DNA of 64,000 nt from Acidovorax sp. NCPPB 4044. Lineage in GTDB: Bacteria; Pseudomonadota; Gammaproteobacteria; Burkholderiales; Burkholderiaceae_C. A program made the translations under genes and the position numbers. Location: NCBI RefSeq assembly GCF_028069655.1, contig NZ_JAMCOS010000001.1, forward strand, positions 3,192,001 to 3,256,000. The letters are read 5' to 3'. The number at the start of each line of letters is the position of its first letter. The stretch's first letter is position 1. Of the stretch, positions 43,571-52,034 are shown piece after piece. The notes below the pieces were generated by a model that saw nothing but the letters and a program-made list of their open reading frames with translations, did not search any database and was not told the origin of the DNA.

Positions 43571-43618
43571 GACATGCACCACGTGCGGGTTCCGCTCCCG
43601 ATCCGACTGGAGTGGTGA
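43571..43618 (+). pseudogene. Remnant of the DUF6402-type gene's 3' end
   Basis: Reads DMHHVRVPLPIRLEW then TGA overlapping the next ATG, matching DVHRVRLPFPTRLEW at the end of the intact gene (42276-43151). It is a relic of a second toxin-like gene whose body is gone, or the trace of a cassette exchange. It lies in the 59-bp gap between the two copies of the downstream gene. Confidence 0.75.
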
Positions 43619-44025
43619 TGAAGCTTTCCAATCTCAAGAACGTGCCCTGCATCGTCTGGTGCCTGGGCCTGAACGCGCTATTCCTGGCGGTATGGGCTCT
43701 GGCGACGCCGAACTTTGTCGATGCCGAAAACAGCCCGCACCGGGTGTATCGCCTGGAATTCCACAAGGCATCCTTCCTGCAGCGCATCACCCACCCGCGC
43801 TTCAAGATGCCCTATGTGGTGCGGCTCTATCGCATCGAACCCAAGACCTTGCTGGGCCAGAGCGAAGTGGTCGATCTCTGGCTGAACGGTGAAATCAAAT
43901 GGTATTTGGACCCGCCTGTTGACATGAACCGCGTACGCGTAGGCCGCGATGTGCTCTTCGAGAACATCCCGCCGGAATGCACGGAAGCGGCGCAGATACC
44001 AGGCTGCCCTCACACCAAGCCCTGA
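43618..44025 (+). CDS. Membrane-anchored protein, putative immunity protein (copy 2)
   Basis: 135 residues, same length and membrane segment as copy 1. Differences are concentrated near residues 103-112 (VDMNRVRVGRDVLFENIPP here, VDLSRVHVGQDVTFENIPP in copy 1) and at position 132 (PHTKP against PNTKP). The sharp boundary between an identical and a diverged stretch suggests gene conversion. Translation is coupled to the toxin remnant in front. Could protect against a related toxin variant carried by competitors. Confidence 0.7.
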   Translation: MKLSNLKNVPCIVWCLGLNALFLAVWALATPNFVDAENSPHRVYRLEFHKASFLQRITHPRFKMPYVVRLYRIEPKTLLGQSEVVDLWLNGEIKWYLDPPVDMNRVRVGRDVLFENIPPECTEAAQIPGCPHTKP

Positions 44026-44069
44026 AGACCGCGCCCAACCAAGGTCGGGTGCCCCCCTGCGCCCCACGG

Positions 44070-44130
44070 CAGTTTGCTATTTAATTAATAGCAAACTATT
44101 CAATGAATCCGGCGACATGGAGCCTGAAAC
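44070..44130 (+). repeat. Dispersed element A, copy 4, with hairpin
   Basis: AGTTTGCTATT-TAATT-AATAGCAAACT forms an 11-bp stem, and its right arm continues into ATTCAATGAATCCGGCGACA, the element core. Lies between the putative immunity gene and the convergent dld gene, where it may act as a bidirectional terminator. The remaining sequence up to 44286 is GC-rich and shows nothing recognisable. Confidence 0.75.
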
Positions 44131-44286
44131 ACCTGAAAGCGCTCGCTCCACGCCCGCCACGGCATCCCCGCCGGGCGGGCCCACGCGGCCTGCGCGCACT
44201 CCGGGGCCCCTCGGCCCGCCGCCGCCCTCCTCTCCCCACCGGTGCCTGCAGCGGCGCAACGCCCTCGCGGGCCACGCCGCGGCGAC

Positions 44287-46077
44287 TCACTGCGGCGGCG
44301 CAGGCTCCGGCATGGGTTCCGAGTAGCCCGCCGGCCACGCGGGCGGCGCATCGCAGCAGGCCGGCTCCCAGCCGCGCAGGCGCGGCGTGTGGCCGATGCC
44401 GGGATTGAAGGTGTTCGTGGGGTCCAGCCGCCGGTAGAAATCGGCCAGCGCGGGCTTGGCCACGTAGAGGTGGCCCACGTTGTGCTCCGCCGGGTATTCG
44501 GCGCGGCGCGCGTCCAGCAGCGCCCACATGCGGTGTTCCATCGCGACCGGGTCCACGCCTTTCTTCACGATGTAGTCCTGGTGGAAGACGTGGCAGAAGA
44601 AGTGGCCGTAGTAGAGCTTGTGGACCACGTCGGCCTCCACGTCCGCCGGCAGCCGCTCGACCCATTCGCGGTCGTTGCGGCGCAGCGCCACGTCGAGCGC
44701 GACGATGTCCTCCACGCGGGCGCGGTGCGCCTCGCGGTAGCGGATCGCGGCGCCCGCGATGGCGAAGCGGTGCAGGAAGGCCCGGCGGCCCTCCTCCGCA
44801 TCGCACTCGAAGAAGCCCCCCGTGGCGCTGCCCCCGAAGCGCTGCGCGAGAAAGTCGCGCGTGGCCTGCGCCGTGTCGTCCGAGACGCGCACCAGCAGGT
44901 GGTGCTCGTAGCGTTCGCGCATCTGCCGCATGCGCGGCGGCAGGTGGCTGGGCAGCCGGTCCGTGATCGCCTGGATCATCCGGTCGGTGACGCCGCGCAG
45001 CCCGAAGCGCTCGAAGAAGCCGTCGATGCGGCTCTTGAGCGCGAAGGCGGCCGGCACGCGGGCCGTGCCGAAACGGTCGATCACCAGGAAGGTGTCCTTG
45101 CCGTAGCGCTCGCCGATGTCGTAGGCCGTGCGGTGGATGTACTCGCCTGCGATGGGAAGGCGCGGCAGCCGCGTGAGCAGGTGGCGGCGCACGTCCGTGA
45201 GGTCTTCGGGCGCGTTGCTGCCGATGTAGAACACCGTGCTCGGCTCCCTGGGAAAGGTATCCAGCCGCACGGCGAACAGGCACAGCTTGCCGGCCGAGCC
45301 GGAGGCCTCGAACAGGCGCGAGGGGTCGGCATTGAAGCGCGCGGGCGTGTCCGCGTCCACGGCCCGCACGTGCTCGGCGTAGCGCGGATCGGAGGCGGCG
45401 CGCCCGGGGTCGTGGGCCACGTCGGCGGCCGTGTAGTCGCCGCTCTGCAGGCGCGTGAGGATCTCTTCGGGCGTGCTGCCCAGCGCGATGCCCAGGTGGT
45501 TGACCAGTTGCAGCGCGCCGTCCTCGCGCACCTGGGCGTAGAGCGCCAGCTCGGTGTAGGCCGGCCCGCGCCGCACGAGCGCGCCGCCCGAGTTGTTGCA
45601 GATGCCGCCCAGCACCGAGGCGCCGATGCACGACGAGCCGATCACCGAATGCGGCTCGCGCCCGAGGGGCGCCAGCACCTGTTCCAGCCGGTCGAGCGTG
45701 GCGCCCGGCAGGCAGACCACCTGCTCGCCCCCGCCCAGCACCTGCACGCCCGTGATGCGCAGCGTGTTGACCAGCACGATCTCGCGGTCGTAGCCCGTGC
45801 CGTCCGGCGTGGAGCCGCCCGTGAGGCCCGTGTTGGCCGCCTGCAGGATGACGATGCGGCCGGCCGCCACGGCGGCCTGCAGTACCCGCCACTGCTCCAG
45901 CAGCGTGCCGGGCCGCACCACGGCCAGCACCGGGCCCTCGCCCGTGCGGTGCCCGCGCCGGAAGCGGCGCGTGGCCTGGGGGTCGGTGAGCACGTGGGCC
46001 TTGCCCACGGCCGCGCGCAGTTGCGCGAGCAGCACGTCGCGCGGCACGGCGGGAGAAGAGGGAAGGGAAGTGTTCAT
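44287..46077 (-). CDS. dld: Quinone-dependent D-lactate dehydrogenase (Dld)
   Basis: FAD-containing peripheral membrane enzyme that oxidises D-lactate to pyruvate and passes electrons to quinones; 596 residues, like the E. coli Dld enzyme (571). FAD domain: AANTGLTGGSTPDGTGYDR (about residues 82-100) and SVIGSSCIGASVLGGICNNS (about 146-165). The C-terminal Dld-specific membrane-binding region includes YYGHFFCHVFHQDYIVKKG and PAEHNVGHLY. Last gene of the order lldP-lldR-lldD-dld; 97 bp separate it from lldD. Confidence 0.93.
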   Translation of the reverse strand: MNTSLPSSPAVPRDVLLAQLRAAVGKAHVLTDPQATRRFRRGHRTGEGPVLAVVRPGTLLEQWRVLQAAVAAGRIVILQAANTGLTGGSTPDGTGYDREIVLVNTLRITGVQVLGGGEQVVCLPGATLDRLEQVLAPLGREPHSVIGSSCIGASVLGGICNNSGGALVRRGPAYTELALYAQVREDGALQLVNHLGIALGSTPEEILTRLQSGDYTAADVAHDPGRAASDPRYAEHVRAVDADTPARFNADPSRLFEASGSAGKLCLFAVRLDTFPREPSTVFYIGSNAPEDLTDVRRHLLTRLPRLPIAGEYIHRTAYDIGERYGKDTFLVIDRFGTARVPAAFALKSRIDGFFERFGLRGVTDRMIQAITDRLPSHLPPRMRQMRERYEHHLLVRVSDDTAQATRDFLAQRFGGSATGGFFECDAEEGRRAFLHRFAIAGAAIRYREAHRARVEDIVALDVALRRNDREWVERLPADVEADVVHKLYYGHFFCHVFHQDYIVKKGVDPVAMEHRMWALLDARRAEYPAEHNVGHLYVAKPALADFYRRLDPTNTFNPGIGHTPRLRGWEPACCDAPPAWPAGYSEPMPEPAPPQ

Positions 46078-46174
46078 GCAGAAAATCCTTCGTGCAGCGC
46101 AGCGCTCCGCCGCCGCCGACCCGAGGGCGGCAGCGGCGGTGGCGACGTTGGCTGCGGGAGGCCCGGGCGGGCCG

Positions 46175-47311
46175 TCAGGCCTTGACCAGCAGGTCGCCCG
46201 TGATGTCCGAGACCTTCGAGACGCTGGTGAGCGTCATCGCCACGCGCATCTCCTTTTCGAGCAGCTCCAGCAGGTGCTTCACGCCGGCTTCGCCGGCCGT
46301 GGCCAGCGCGTAGATGAAGGCGCGGCCGATCATCGCGGCGTCGGCGCCGAGCGCGATGGTGCGAACCACGTCCAGGCCGTTGCGGATGCCCGAGTCGGCC
46401 AGGATCTTGATCTGGCCCTTCACGGCATCGGCGATGGCCGGCAGCGCGTGCGCCGACGAGAGCACGCCGTCGAGCTGCCGCCCGCCGTGGTTGGAGACGA
46501 TGATGCCGTCCGCGCCGAAGCGCACGGCGTCCTTGGCATCTTCCGGGTCGAGGATGCCCTTGATGAGCATCGGGCCCTTCCAGAAGGCACGGATCCACTC
46601 CAGGTCCTTCCACGAGATCGATGCATCGAAGTTCGCACCCAGGTAGCCCATGTAGTCGGCCAGGCCCGTGGGCTTGCCGAGGTAGGCCGAGATGTTGCCC
46701 AGGTCGTGCGGGCGGCCCAGCGCGCCCACGTCCCACGCCCAGCGCGGGTGCGTGAAGGCCTGCCAGTAGCGGCGCAGCTCGGCGTTGGGGCCGCTCATGC
46801 CGGAATGCGCGTCGCGGTAGCGCGCGCCGGGCACGGGCATGTCCACCGTGAAGACCAGCGCCGTGCAGCCGGCCGCCTGGGCGCGCTCCAGCGCGTTCTT
46901 CATGAAGCCGCGGTCCTTGAGCACGTAGAGCTGGAACCACATCGGCCGCTTCAGCCTGGGCGCCACCTCCTCGATGGGGCACACCGAGACGCTCGACAGG
47001 GTGAAGGGGATGCCGTGCGCATCGGCCGCGCGCGCGGCCTGCACCTCGCCGCGCCGCGCGAACATGCCCGTGAGCCCCACGGGCGCGAGCGCCACGGGCA
47101 TCGACAGCTGCTCGCCGAACAGCTCGATGCGCGTGTCGAGCCGGCTCATGTCCTTGAGCACGCGCTGGCGCAGGGCCACCGCGGCCAGGTCCTCGACGTT
47201 GCGCCGCAGGGTCTGCTCGCCGTAGGCGCCGCCGTCGATGTAGTGGAAGAGGAAGGGAGGCAGGCGCTTGCGCGCGGCTTCGCGGTAATCGGCCGTGGAG
47301 GAAATGATCAT
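46175..47311 (-). CDS. lldD: L-lactate dehydrogenase, FMN-dependent (LldD)
   Basis: Membrane-associated flavoenzyme of 378 residues, L-lactate to pyruvate with electrons to quinones. Seen: [18 protein letters not shown] and [14 protein letters not shown] at the N-terminus, [18 protein letters not shown], and the active-site stretch [17 protein letters not shown] (about residues 270-286; catalytic His). [14 protein letters not shown] and [15 protein letters not shown] bind the FMN phosphate. Start at 47311; its gap to lldR is only 14 bp, so they are one transcription unit. Confidence 0.95.
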   Translation of the reverse strand: MIISSTADYREAARKRLPPFLFHYIDGGAYGEQTLRRNVEDLAAVALRQRVLKDMSRLDTRIELFGEQLSMPVALAPVGLTGMFARRGEVQAARAADAHGIPFTLSSVSVCPIEEVAPRLKRPMWFQLYVLKDRGFMKNALERAQAAGCTALVFTVDMPVPGARYRDAHSGMSGPNAELRRYWQAFTHPRWAWDVGALGRPHDLGNISAYLGKPTGLADYMGYLGANFDASISWKDLEWIRAFWKGPMLIKGILDPEDAKDAVRFGADGIIVSNHGGRQLDGVLSSAHALPAIADAVKGQIKILADSGIRNGLDVVRTIALGADAAMIGRAFIYALATAGEAGVKHLLELLEKEMRVAMTLTSVSKVSDITGDLLVKA

Positions 47312-47325
47312 GGTGGTGTGTCTCG

Positions 47326-48114
47326 TCAAGGGGGTGGCAGCAGCGGTGCGGGCGCCCCGCCCTGCGGCATCCGCGTGGAGCGCTCGCGGCGGGCGCGGTC
47401 TTCGTCCAGCCGCTGGATGGTGGTGCGGACGTGCTCCAGGTGGTCGCCGATGCACTGGCGCGCACGCTGGGGATCGCCGTCCAGGATGGCCTGCATGAGG
47501 CCCTGGTGCTGCTCGGTCAGCTCCTGCAGCGTCTGCGGCGCGCTGAGGCGGAACATGTCGTGCCGGTTGCGCTCCACGGTGGACAGCACCATCGTGAAGA
47601 GGCTGTGCATCACCTGCACCAGCACCAGGTTGTGCGAGGCCTCGGCGATCGCCAGGTGGAACTGCGCATCGGCACGCGCCGCCAGCTCGGCATGGCCGCT
47701 CTGCTGGTGCTGCACCATCACGTCGAAGCACCGCCGCAGGCGCTCCTTGTCCTGGGCCGTGGCGCGCTGCGCGGCCAGCCACGCGGTGCTGCTCTCCAGC
47801 GCATGGCGCGTCTCCAGCACGTCGTAGCGGTAGTGCGGATCGGAGTCGATGAGCCGGGCCAGCGGCGCCACGGCCGGCTGCAGCCACTCGGCGCCGGCCC
47901 CGGCGCCCGCCGCCTGCAGGTAGGTGCCGTCGCCGCGCCGGCTGGCCAGCACGCCCTGGCTCACGAGCCTCTGGATCGCCTCGCGGACCGAGGTGCGCGA
48001 CACGCCCAGATCCTCCGCGAGCTGCCGCTCGGCCGGCAGCCGCTGCCCGGCCTGCAGCCCGCGCGACTGCACGAGTGCCAGCAGTTTTTCGACGACATGA
48101 TCGGCCAGGCGCAT
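47326..48114 (-). CDS. lldR: Lactate regulator LldR (GntR/FCD family)
   Basis: 262-residue L-lactate-responsive repressor/activator. Winged helix about residues 5-72 ([20 protein letters not shown]) and FCD ligand domain about 90-225 (RFHL-type helix [20 protein letters not shown]). Two sites with the LldR consensus lie upstream of lldP, and the gene sits between lldP and lldD, so it most likely controls this operon. Start [12 protein letters not shown] at 48114. A full copy of element B separates it from lldP. Low-complexity C-terminal tail. Confidence 0.92.
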   Translation of the reverse strand: MRLADHVVEKLLALVQSRGLQAGQRLPAERQLAEDLGVSRTSVREAIQRLVSQGVLASRRGDGTYLQAAGAGAGAEWLQPAVAPLARLIDSDPHYRYDVLETRHALESSTAWLAAQRATAQDKERLRRCFDVMVQHQQSGHAELAARADAQFHLAIAEASHNLVLVQVMHSLFTMVLSTVERNRHDMFRLSAPQTLQELTEQHQGLMQAILDGDPQRARQCIGDHLEHVRTTIQRLDEDRARRERSTRMPQGGAPAPLLPPP

Positions 48115-48215
48115 TGAGTGGACTTTCAGAAGGGGTTCAGGTCTGTATGCCGGCAAGCAGCACGCGCGTCGCATGGAACTGGCGCGCCCTGCCCCATCCG
48201 GAGGCCGCGGAGCAG

Positions 48216-48336
48216 GCCAGGCCAGCAGACGCCGTGGAACCGGCTCCGCCGGGCCACCGGCGTCGTCCCCCTGCCCGCCGTGCGCAGCACGGCGAGAGCG
48301 GGGGGAAGCGGCGCAGCCGCTCAGGGGGGTGTTTCA
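48216..48336 (-). repeat. Element B, full copy (after lldP)
   Basis: Minus strand: begins directly after the lldP stop with AAACACCCCCCTGAGCGGCT and runs through CGGCGGAGCCGGTTCC to GGCGTCTGCTGGCC. Same position relative to a stop codon and same order of motifs as the copy after urtA. Confidence 0.8.
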
Positions 48337-50052
48337 TCACCGCCCCGGGATCATCCACGGAAACACGTAGGCCTGCAGCGTCGTCATCACCCCGATGATC
48401 GCAGCGAAGACCAGGCTGTGCTTCACCGTGAAGCGGAACAGGTCGGATTCGCGCCCCGCCAGCCCCACGGCCGCGCAGGCGATGGCGATGGACTGCGGCG
48501 AGATCATCTTGCCCGTGACGCCGCCCGTCGTGTTGGCCGCCACCGTCAGCACCTGCGGCAGGCCCAGCTGCTGCGCCGTGGTGGCCTGCAGCGCGGCGAA
48601 CAGCGCATTGGCCGACGTGTCGGAGCCGGTCAGGAAGACGCCGATCCAGCCGAGGAACGGCGAGAAGAAGGTGAACGCGTGGCCGGTGTGTGCCAGGGCC
48701 AGCGCGAGCGTGGCGGACAGGCCCGAATAGTTGGCGATGAACGCGAACGCCAGCACCATGCCGATGGAATAGATCGGCACGGCCAGCTCCTGGAAGGTCT
48801 CGCCCAGCGTGGCCACGGCCTTCGCGGGGGACAGGCGCGTGGAGGCGATGGTGATGAGGGCGGCGATCAGGATGGCCGTGCCCGTGGCGGACAGCCAGTT
48901 GAACGAATACACCGCGCCGTAGGGCACGGCGGAAGCCACCACCGGCGGCGTCTTCTCGATCAGGTTGTGCAGGAAGGGCACGGGCAGATTGACGACCGTG
49001 GAGGCCAGCGCACCCTGCGCCGCGAACAGCGCCTTGAAAGGCTTGAGGCTCCACAGCGTCACCACGGCGGTGAGGATGATGAACGGCGACCACGCCCTGA
49101 ACACCGCGCCCGCCGTGAGCGGCACGCCGCTGGACACGCGCGCGGCGCCAGCGCCGGCACCGGCGGGGGTACGGGCCGCGCCCCGGGCGGCGGCACCGGT
49201 GGCCGCGGGCTCCGGCTCGAAGCGGAAGATGCGCCTGGGCTGCCAGACCTTCAGGAACAGCGTCAGCACCACCAGCGACACGATGGCCGAGGTGATGTCG
49301 GGCAGCTCGGGGCCGATGTAGTTGGCCGTGAGGAACTGCATGATGGCGAACGAGCCCCCGCCCACCAGCACGGCCGGCCAGGTCTCCTTCACGCCGCGCC
49401 AGCCGTCCATGATCGCCATGATCCAGAACAGCACGATCACCGTCATGAACGGCAGTTGCCGGCCAGCCATCTGGCCGATGGCGAATGCATCCACGCCCGA
49501 CACCTGCCCCGCCACGATGATCGGAATGCCCATGGCGCCGAACGCCACCGGCGCCGTGTTCGCGATCAGGCACAGGCCCGCGGCATAGAGCGGCTTGAAG
49601 CCCAGCCCCACCAGCAGCGCGGCCGTGATGGCCACCGGCGCGCCGAAGCCGGCCGCGCCCTCCAGGAACGCGCCGAAGCAAAAGCCCACGAGGATGAGCT
49701 GCAGCCGCTGGTCCGGCGTGACCGACAGGATCGACGAGCGGATGACGTCGAACTGCCCCGTCGCCACCGAGATCTTGTAGAGGAACACCGCGGCCACGAT
49801 GATCCAGGCGATCGGCCACAGGCCGTAGAAGAAGCCGTACACCGCCGAGGCCAGCGCGGCGCTCACGGGCATGCGGTAGAAGAGCAGCGCCACGCCCAGG
49901 GACAGCAGCACGGTGATGGTGCCGGCCTGGTAGCCCTTGAGCCGCAGCCGGGTCAGGGCCAGGAAGAAAAAGACGATGGGAATGAGCGCCACCAGCGCGG
50001 AAATCCAGATGTTTCCGGCGGGGTCGTAGTTCTGCTGCCAGAGGGGTTGCAT
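48337..50052 (-). CDS. lldP: L-lactate permease LldP
   Basis: Lactate/proton symporter of 571 residues with about 13 membrane helices. Typical: [20 protein letters not shown] at the N-terminus, [20 protein letters not shown] (about 121-140), [20 protein letters not shown] and [21 protein letters not shown] linker rich in Ala/Gly/Pro (about 285-315) joins the halves. First gene of the lactate operon; two LldR sites lie upstream. The start at 50052 gives the normal LldP N-terminus. Confidence 0.95.
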   Translation of the reverse strand: MQPLWQQNYDPAGNIWISALVALIPIVFFFLALTRLRLKGYQAGTITVLLSLGVALLFYRMPVSAALASAVYGFFYGLWPIAWIIVAAVFLYKISVATGQFDVIRSSILSVTPDQRLQLILVGFCFGAFLEGAAGFGAPVAITAALLVGLGFKPLYAAGLCLIANTAPVAFGAMGIPIIVAGQVSGVDAFAIGQMAGRQLPFMTVIVLFWIMAIMDGWRGVKETWPAVLVGGGSFAIMQFLTANYIGPELPDITSAIVSLVVLTLFLKVWQPRRIFRFEPEPAATGAAARGAARTPAGAGAGAARVSSGVPLTAGAVFRAWSPFIILTAVVTLWSLKPFKALFAAQGALASTVVNLPVPFLHNLIEKTPPVVASAVPYGAVYSFNWLSATGTAILIAALITIASTRLSPAKAVATLGETFQELAVPIYSIGMVLAFAFIANYSGLSATLALALAHTGHAFTFFSPFLGWIGVFLTGSDTSANALFAALQATTAQQLGLPQVLTVAANTTGGVTGKMISPQSIAIACAAVGLAGRESDLFRFTVKHSLVFAAIIGVMTTLQAYVFPWMIPGR

Positions 50053-50170
50053 GGCGAAGGTCGGACTGTGGTGAAGGGGCGGCAGGCGCCCGGGCAGCGC
50101 CCCCGGGAGCGGGCGACGGCCCGAACCCGAGGGAAACAACTCCGTTGCCGCTGGGTGCGTGAACGCGATC

Positions 50171-50187
50171 AATTGGTACGACCAATT
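50171..50187. promoter_or_regulatory. LldR operator 1
   Basis: AATTGGT-ACG-ACCAATT, a perfect 7+3+7 palindrome matching the LldR consensus (AATTGGTNNNACCAATT). Located 119 bases upstream of the lldP ATG. Confidence 0.85.
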
Positions 50188-50288
50188 CAAACCAATCAAC
50201 GAAGCAGCGCGCATTCTGCGAGAGCATCGACTACCCACAACTCCGGGAAAACCCGACATTCCCAGCCAATCGTCCGTCATGGTCTTTA

Positions 50289-50303
50289 ATTGGTACTACC
50301 AAT
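50289..50303. promoter_or_regulatory. LldR operator 2
   Basis: ATTGGT-ACT-ACCAAT, a perfect 6+3+6 palindrome of the same family, 117 bases centre-to-centre from operator 1. The E. coli lld operon likewise has two widely spaced operators, permitting DNA looping. Confidence 0.85.
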
Positions 50304-50341
50304 AGAGTCGGTGCTGGCACGCCCATCCCGGTGCACCGGCC

Positions 50342-50812
50342 TCACCCTCCCACGGATTTGCGCACCATCAGCCAGAAGATCATGAGGAACGCCACCAGCG
50401 CCGGAATGCCCAGCACCACCCAGGCGATGAAGAAGCGCCACAGCTGCGCCCAGGCCCCCGGGTGGCCGGCCTCCGCGCGCACCGCGTGGTCGCGCATGCG
50501 CACCTGGATCCACACCACGGGCAGCCAGCAGGCCACCGCCAGCGCATAGAGGCCCAGCGATCGCGCGAGCCACGGCGTGCTCCACGGCAGGCCCATCAGG
50601 TGCACCAGCCACCAGCCGCTGAGCGGCTGCAGCACGGCGGTGGTGCCCGTGAACAGCCAGTCCGCGCGCACCACCCAGCGGGTCATGGGCACGATGAAGC
50701 GCAGGTCCCGGCCCAGCATCGCCACCAGCAGGTAGAACGCGGTGCCGATGCCGGTGCCGAACAGCACCGTGGAGGACAGGATGTGCAGCCACTTGGCGAC
50801 GAAATACTCCAT
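50342..50812 (-). CDS. DUF2269 membrane protein
   Basis: 156-residue integral membrane protein with four helices, DUF2269 family (function unknown). Conserved features: KWLHILSSTVLFGTGIGTAF, RWVVRADWLFTGTTAVLQP and the C-terminal VVLGIPALVAFLMIFWLMV with histidine near its start, reminiscent of small haem or cation-handling proteins. ATG at 50812 begins the first helix. Lies upstream of the lactate operon on the same strand, but the LldR operators between them mark a separate promoter. Confidence 0.85.
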   Translation of the reverse strand: MEYFVAKWLHILSSTVLFGTGIGTAFYLLVAMLGRDLRFIVPMTRWVVRADWLFTGTTAVLQPLSGWWLVHLMGLPWSTPWLARSLGLYALAVACWLPVVWIQVRMRDHAVRAEAGHPGAWAQLWRFFIAWVVLGIPALVAFLMIFWLMVRKSVGG

Positions 50813-50964
50813 GGACGAACCCTTTCGTTGTTGACCGTTCCTGCGCGCGTTCGCAGCGCCCTCCGACACGCCGTGCCCCGCATGCGCGCCGATGATGGAT
50901 CGCGCCGGGCCCGGCGGCCCGATGCGACCATCACTCCCCCACCTGCACGCACCGGAGCCCGCCC

Positions 50965-51450
50965 ATGCCCATCGACTGGAAACGCACCCTGCGCGAAGGC
51001 GCCGTGGCCGGCAGCTGGGCCAGTGTGCTGTCCACGCTGGCCCTGCTGTGGGCGGGCCGGCGCCAGGCGCGCACCGCCCTCACGCCGGTCAATGCCGTGA
51101 GCCACTGGCTCTGGGGCGACCCGGCGCTGCGCGAGCACCGCCCCCGCCTCAGCCACACCCTGCCCGGCTATGCCATCCACCATGGCGCCTCCATGTTCTG
51201 GGCCGCCGCCAGCGCTGCCGCGCGCGATGCATCGGGCCGGCCGCCGGAGGCCACGTGGCCCGCGGTCTGCCGGCGCGCCGCCGTCACCTCCGCCATCGCC
51301 TGCACCGTGGATTTCCGGCTCACGCCGCACCGCTTCACGCCGGGCTTCGAGCACCACCTGGGCCGCGGCGCCATCGCCGCGGTGTACGTGGCCTTCGGCG
51401 CGGGCCTGGCCATCGGCACGGCGATCGCGCTGCGCACGCCGCCGCGCTGA
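50965..51450 (+). CDS. Uncharacterised membrane protein
   Basis: 161 residues with three or four hydrophobic segments (about 12-30, 70-88, 105-118, 136-156). The first helix GAVAGSWASVLSTLALLW and HWLWGDPALREHRPRLSHT look conserved. I know proteins of this look in Proteobacteria without function. Divergent from the DUF2269 gene with a 152-bp gap. The start follows a GGAGCCC purine stretch. Confidence 0.72.
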   Translation: MPIDWKRTLREGAVAGSWASVLSTLALLWAGRRQARTALTPVNAVSHWLWGDPALREHRPRLSHTLPGYAIHHGASMFWAAASAAARDASGRPPEATWPAVCRRAAVTSAIACTVDFRLTPHRFTPGFEHHLGRGAIAAVYVAFGAGLAIGTAIALRTPPR

Positions 51451-51639
51451 ACACGGCACGTGCGCCCTGGAGGCACGCAGCAAACGGCATGCCCGCGCCG
51501 CGTGCGATGTCCTACGGATTCCGGCCCGCGCCACCGACAGGCGCGCCGCGCCGATGGCTTTCAGATGGCGGCTGGCCGGCGCCTCCCGCCCCATCGGCGC
51601 AAGGCCCCTTTCCCAACCCATTCAGACGAGGAGAACGCC

Positions 51640-51966
51640 ATGCCCCGAGCCGCCTGGAGCGACAAGCGCGAGCGCCAGTACGAACACATCAAGGACAGCC
51701 TGCAGGAGCGCGGCCGCGGAGAAAAAGCGGCCGAGCAGATTGCCGCGCGCACCGTGAACAAGGAACGCGCGCAGCACGGCGAAGCGAAGAAAGCCAACCC
51801 GAAGACGGTGCGCGACACGCCCGCACCCGTGCGCGGCGGCCAGCGCTCGCACACCGGCGCCCAGGGCCGCACGCGCGAGCAGCTCTACGAGGAAGCCCGC
51901 AGGAAAGGCATCGCGGGCCGATCGAAGATGAACAAGGCGGAGCTGGAGAAAGCCGTGGGGCGCTGA
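51640..51966 (+). CDS. Small basic protein with Rho_N-like C-terminus
   Basis: 108 residues, strongly charged. The N-terminal part (WSDKRERQYEHIKDSLQERG, EKAAEQIAARTVNKERA) is helical and matches a widespread family of small proteins annotated for plasmid stabilisation. The C-terminal TREQLYEEARRKGIAGRSKM and NKAELEKAV form a helix-extended-helix like the Rho N-terminal (SAP-like) nucleic-acid-binding motif. A clear GAGGAG ribosome site precedes the ATG. Probably binds DNA or RNA; role unknown. Confidence 0.78.
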   Translation: MPRAAWSDKRERQYEHIKDSLQERGRGEKAAEQIAARTVNKERAQHGEAKKANPKTVRDTPAPVRGGQRSHTGAQGRTREQLYEEARRKGIAGRSKMNKAELEKAVGR

Positions 51967-52034
51967 GCACAGGCCGGAACGAACGCGGATACCCGTGGCG
52001 GCATTCTGGCAATGCCAGCGCCGTCCATCGCGTG

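Noticed and set aside
43482..43892. Alternative frame spanning both copies of the membrane-anchored gene
   Set aside because: It is a shifted reading of the duplicated gene with no membrane segment or ribosome site.
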